DNA of 6,786 bases from Atopobiaceae bacterium (GTDB lineage Bacteria; Actinomycetota; Coriobacteriia; Coriobacteriales; Atopobiaceae). Position numbers and translations under genes: made by a program. Below are positions 4,854 to 6,786 of this stretch, piece after piece. The stretch spans positions 1 to 6,786 of the forward strand of contig JAFUBJ010000010.1 of assembly GCA_017460265.1 (NCBI GenBank). The letters run 5' to 3'. The notes below the pieces were generated by a model, which saw only the letters and a program-made list of their open reading frames with translations, searched no databases and was not told the origin of the DNA. Numbering within the stretch: the first letter of the stretch is position 1; every line of letters starts with the position of its first letter.

Positions 4854-6368
4854 TTACGAGCGGAAGTTATCGCTCTGGGACTCGCGCAGGATGACGTCGT
4901 GCGTGCCGCCCTCGACAAGCGAGGTGGCCGAGACGAGCGTGAGCTTGGCCTTCTCGCGGAGCTCCGGCAGGTTGAGCGCGCCGCAGTTGCACATGGTGGA
5001 GCGTACCTTCAGAAGCGACGCGTCAACGTTCTCCTTAAGCGGGCCGGCATACGGCACGTAGGAGTCGACGCCCTCGACGAAGGACAGGCCCTTCTTGGTG
5101 CCGCCCAGGTCGTAGCGCTGCCAGTTGCGGGCACGCGCGGAACCCTCGCCCCAGTACTCCTTGACATAGGAACCGTTGACATTGAGCCTGCGCGTGGGGC
5201 TCTCGTCAAATCGAGCGAAGTAGCGACCGAGCATGAGGAAGTCGGCACCCATCGCAAAGGCGAGCGTCATGTGGTAGTCGTACACGATGCCACCGTCAGA
5301 GCACACGGGCACGTAGACGCCTGTCTCCTCAAAGTAGCGATCGCGCTCGGCGCAGACGTCGATGAGCGCAGAGGCCTGACCGCGCCCGATGCCCTTCTGC
5401 TCACGCGTGATGCAGATCGAGCCGCCGCCGATGCCGACTTTGACGAAGTCCGCGCCACAATCGGCGAGGTAGCGGAAGCCTTCGGCATCGACCACGTTGC
5501 CGGCACCGACCTTGACGTCGTCACCATAATGGGCGCGAATCCAGTCGATGGTAAGCTTCTGCCACTCGGAGTAACCCTCCGAGGAGTCAATGCAGAGCAC
5601 GTCGGCTCCCGCATCGACAAGCAGGGGCACGCGCGTGGCATAGTCGCGCGTGTTGATTCCCGCACCGACAAGGTAGCGCTTGTGCTCGTCCAAGAGCTCG
5701 TCAGGGTTGCCCTTGTGCGAGTCGTAGTCCTTGCGGAAGACAAGGGACATGAGATTACCCTCGGAGTCGACAATCGGCAGCGTGTTGAGCTTGTGATCCC
5801 AGATGATGTCATTGGCAACGGAAAGCGAGGTGTGCTCGTCGCCACAGATGCACTCGCTGACAGGGGTCATGAACTCATGCACCTTGCGGCCGCGATCATC
5901 GCGGGAGAGGCGGTAGTCGCGGCTCGTCACGATGCCGCAGAACTTGCCGTGTGCCGTGCCGTCCTCGGTAACGGGCATGGTGGAGTGGCCGGTGCGCTCC
6001 TTCAGCTCCACCACGTCCTGCAGCGACATGTCGGGCGTGAGGGTGGAGTCGGAGATGACGAAGCCCGCCTTGTAGGTCTTCACCTCACGGACCATAGCCG
6101 CCTCGTCCTCAGGTGGCTGCGAACCATAGATGAAGGAGAGTCCGCCCTCCTGCGCCAAGGCAATGGCCAAGCGCGGACCCGAGACGGACTGCATGATGGC
6201 GGACGTCATGGGGATGTTGAGGGTGATGGCGCTCTGCTCTCCACGACGGAACTTGACGAGAGGCGTCTTCAGAGAGACGTTGACGGGAATGTTTTGGGAC
6301 GAAGAATAGCCCGGAACAAGCAGATACTCGGAAAAGGTGTGGGAATAGCCCTCGAAGAACGTCGCCAT
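4854..6368 (-). CDS. guaB: IMP dehydrogenase with two CBS domains, Tritrichomonas-type
   Basis: Oxidises IMP to XMP with NAD+, the committed step of guanine nucleotide synthesis, in the cytoplasm. The product is 504 residues, full length. AAGGAG lies 7 bases before the ATG at 6368, deciding this start over an out-of-frame ATG at 6372. A TIM barrel is interrupted by paired CBS domains (about 104-160 and 165-220), the usual site of nucleotide control. Asp261 is in IDSSEG (IMP ribose). GAGNV is at 288-292. Catalytic Cys319 is in GGGSICITREQKGIGRG. SDGG is at 357-360. The flap is EYWGEGSARARNWQRY with the Arg418-Tyr419 pair, and EGVDSYVPYAG follows at 432-442. These features, down to the numbering, match the enzyme of Tritrichomonas foetus as I recall it, not the E. 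coli type. It is a single-gene unit with a probable extended -10 about 68 bases upstream; the repeat after its stop may end transcription. Confidence 0.95.
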   Translation of the reverse strand: MATFFEGYSHTFSEYLLVPGYSSSQNIPVNVSLKTPLVKFRRGEQSAITLNIPMTSAIMQSVSGPRLAIALAQEGGLSFIYGSQPPEDEAAMVREVKTYKAGFVISDSTLTPDMSLQDVVELKERTGHSTMPVTEDGTAHGKFCGIVTSRDYRLSRDDRGRKVHEFMTPVSECICGDEHTSLSVANDIIWDHKLNTLPIVDSEGNLMSLVFRKDYDSHKGNPDELLDEHKRYLVGAGINTRDYATRVPLLVDAGADVLCIDSSEGYSEWQKLTIDWIRAHYGDDVKVGAGNVVDAEGFRYLADCGADFVKVGIGGGSICITREQKGIGRGQASALIDVCAERDRYFEETGVYVPVCSDGGIVYDYHMTLAFAMGADFLMLGRYFARFDESPTRRLNVNGSYVKEYWGEGSARARNWQRYDLGGTKKGLSFVEGVDSYVPYAGPLKENVDASLLKVRSTMCNCGALNLPELREKAKLTLVSATSLVEGGTHDVILRESQSDNFRS

Positions 6369-6435
6369 TCATGGTCTCCTTATGTAGATGAGCTACCGAT
6401 TACCGAAAAAAAGATACCGCTTACACTTGCAATTG

Positions 6436-6444
6436 ATTGTAACA
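6436..6444 (-). promoter_or_regulatory. Probable extended -10 promoter of the IMP dehydrogenase gene
   Basis: On the minus strand TGTTACAAT (TG-N-TACAAT) lies about 68 bases before the ATG. No good -35 is visible at 17 bases, which the extended -10 may offset. The leader of about 60 bases carries three CGGTA words and a run of seven T but no riboswitch that I recognise. Confidence 0.45.
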
Positions 6445-6496
6445 TCTGATGCCACAAATTCGAGGACAAGCGCCCTCTTCACGAATGGTACGCGAG

Positions 6497-6539
6497 GAAA
6501 AGCGGGCTGACTCACAAGGGAGTATCCCTTCCGAGTCAG
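6497..6539 (-). terminator. Terminator of the pseudouridine synthase gene, overlapping its stop codon
   Basis: On the minus strand CTGACTC (6533-6539) pairs with GAGTCAG (6507-6513). An inner AAGGGA-TAC-TCCCTT stem makes 13 pairs in all. GCCCGCTTTTCC follows, a short T run. The first arm includes the TGA stop codon. It separates this gene from the IMP dehydrogenase gene. Confidence 0.7.
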
Positions 6540-6786
6540 GAGAGGAGCTGCGGGCAGATCTCCTCGCCGGCGGCGGTGCGGCCCATCGAGCGGTCGGCCA
6601 AGCCCGCCAGCGCCTCGCGCAGGTCGTCAGGCAGGTGGTCGGCAATGGAGAGGTGTTCTCCCGTCACGGGATGGTCAAACGCCACATGCCAAGAGTGGAG
6701 GAACTGCCGTGCGAGGCACCGGTTCTCCTGGTAGTGGCCCCGCCCGTAGAGCTGGTCACCCACGCAGGGGTGCGCGATGTGGCGCA
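6536..6786 (-). CDS. RluA-family pseudouridine synthase, C-terminal 82 residues only
   Basis: The 5' end lies beyond the right edge; 82 residues and a TGA stop are visible. The enzyme family isomerises uridine to pseudouridine in 23S rRNA or tRNA. Recognisable family segments are RHIAHPCVGDQLYG at the start of the fragment, then RQFLHSWHVAFDHPVTGEHL, followed by the usual LPDDLREAL helix. The catalytic Asp (HRLD motif) lies further upstream and is not in view, so activity and the exact subgroup (RluA, RluC or RluD) cannot be judged. An intrinsic hairpin terminator overlaps the stop codon. Confidence 0.85.
   Translation of the reverse strand, partial: RHIAHPCVGDQLYGRGHYQENRCLARQFLHSWHVAFDHPVTGEHLSIADHLPDDLREALAGLADRSMGRTAAGEEICPQLLS

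Noticed and set aside
4812..6449. A 545-codon plus-strand open frame across the IMP dehydrogenase gene
   Set aside because: It is the antisense shadow of a gene with every catalytic motif and a good ribosome binding site.
1..6786. CRISPR array or known defence system
   Set aside because: No regularly spaced direct repeats and no defence-type genes are present.

Overview
The window looks like chromosomal DNA from a high-GC Gram-positive gut- or mouth-type bacterium. The best guess is an actinobacterium of class Coriobacteriia (Olsenella/Atopobium/Collinsella-like). This rests on GC-rich third positions, purine-rich Shine-Dalgarno sites, a tRNA-Gln with U1-A72/G73, an IMP dehydrogenase of the anaerobe/Tritrichomonas type, and GGGACGGGTA-containing intergenic repeats. 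The taxonomy is an inference from gene type and style; no search was run.

Layout. (1) 1-2362, minus: 5' part of leuS (leucyl-tRNA synthetase), running off the left edge. The first 726 residues follow a normal bacterial LeuRS up to the early anticodon-binding domain. The frame then re-enters a second, diverged copy of the catalytic segment containing RLRDWLISRQRYWG, an internal partial duplication. (2) 2363-2515: divergent intergenic region with a -10 for leuS and an operator-like inverted repeat for the next gene. (3) 2516-3706, plus: 12-TM major facilitator transporter. (4) 3707-4853: a repeat-rich island with little coding. It holds two inverted copies of a double-hairpin repeat (one just after the transporter stop, one just after the IMP dehydrogenase stop), a minus-strand tRNA-Gln(UUG) with its terminator, an 82-residue zinc-ribbon protein, and a long unexplained hairpin beside probably decayed sequence. 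(5) 4854-6368, minus: IMP dehydrogenase with two CBS domains. (6) 6536-6786, minus: 3' end of an RluA-family pseudouridine synthase gene, closed by a terminator overlapping its stop codon.

The genes do not form one pathway. Three are translation-related (leuS, tRNA-Gln, pseudouridine synthase), one makes guanine nucleotides, one is a transporter and one is unknown. Each seems to have its own promoter.

The points most worth checking are the chimeric or duplicated LeuRS, the tRNA-Gln that lacks one base in its acceptor stem, and the inverted repeat pair around the tRNA/zinc-ribbon segment.
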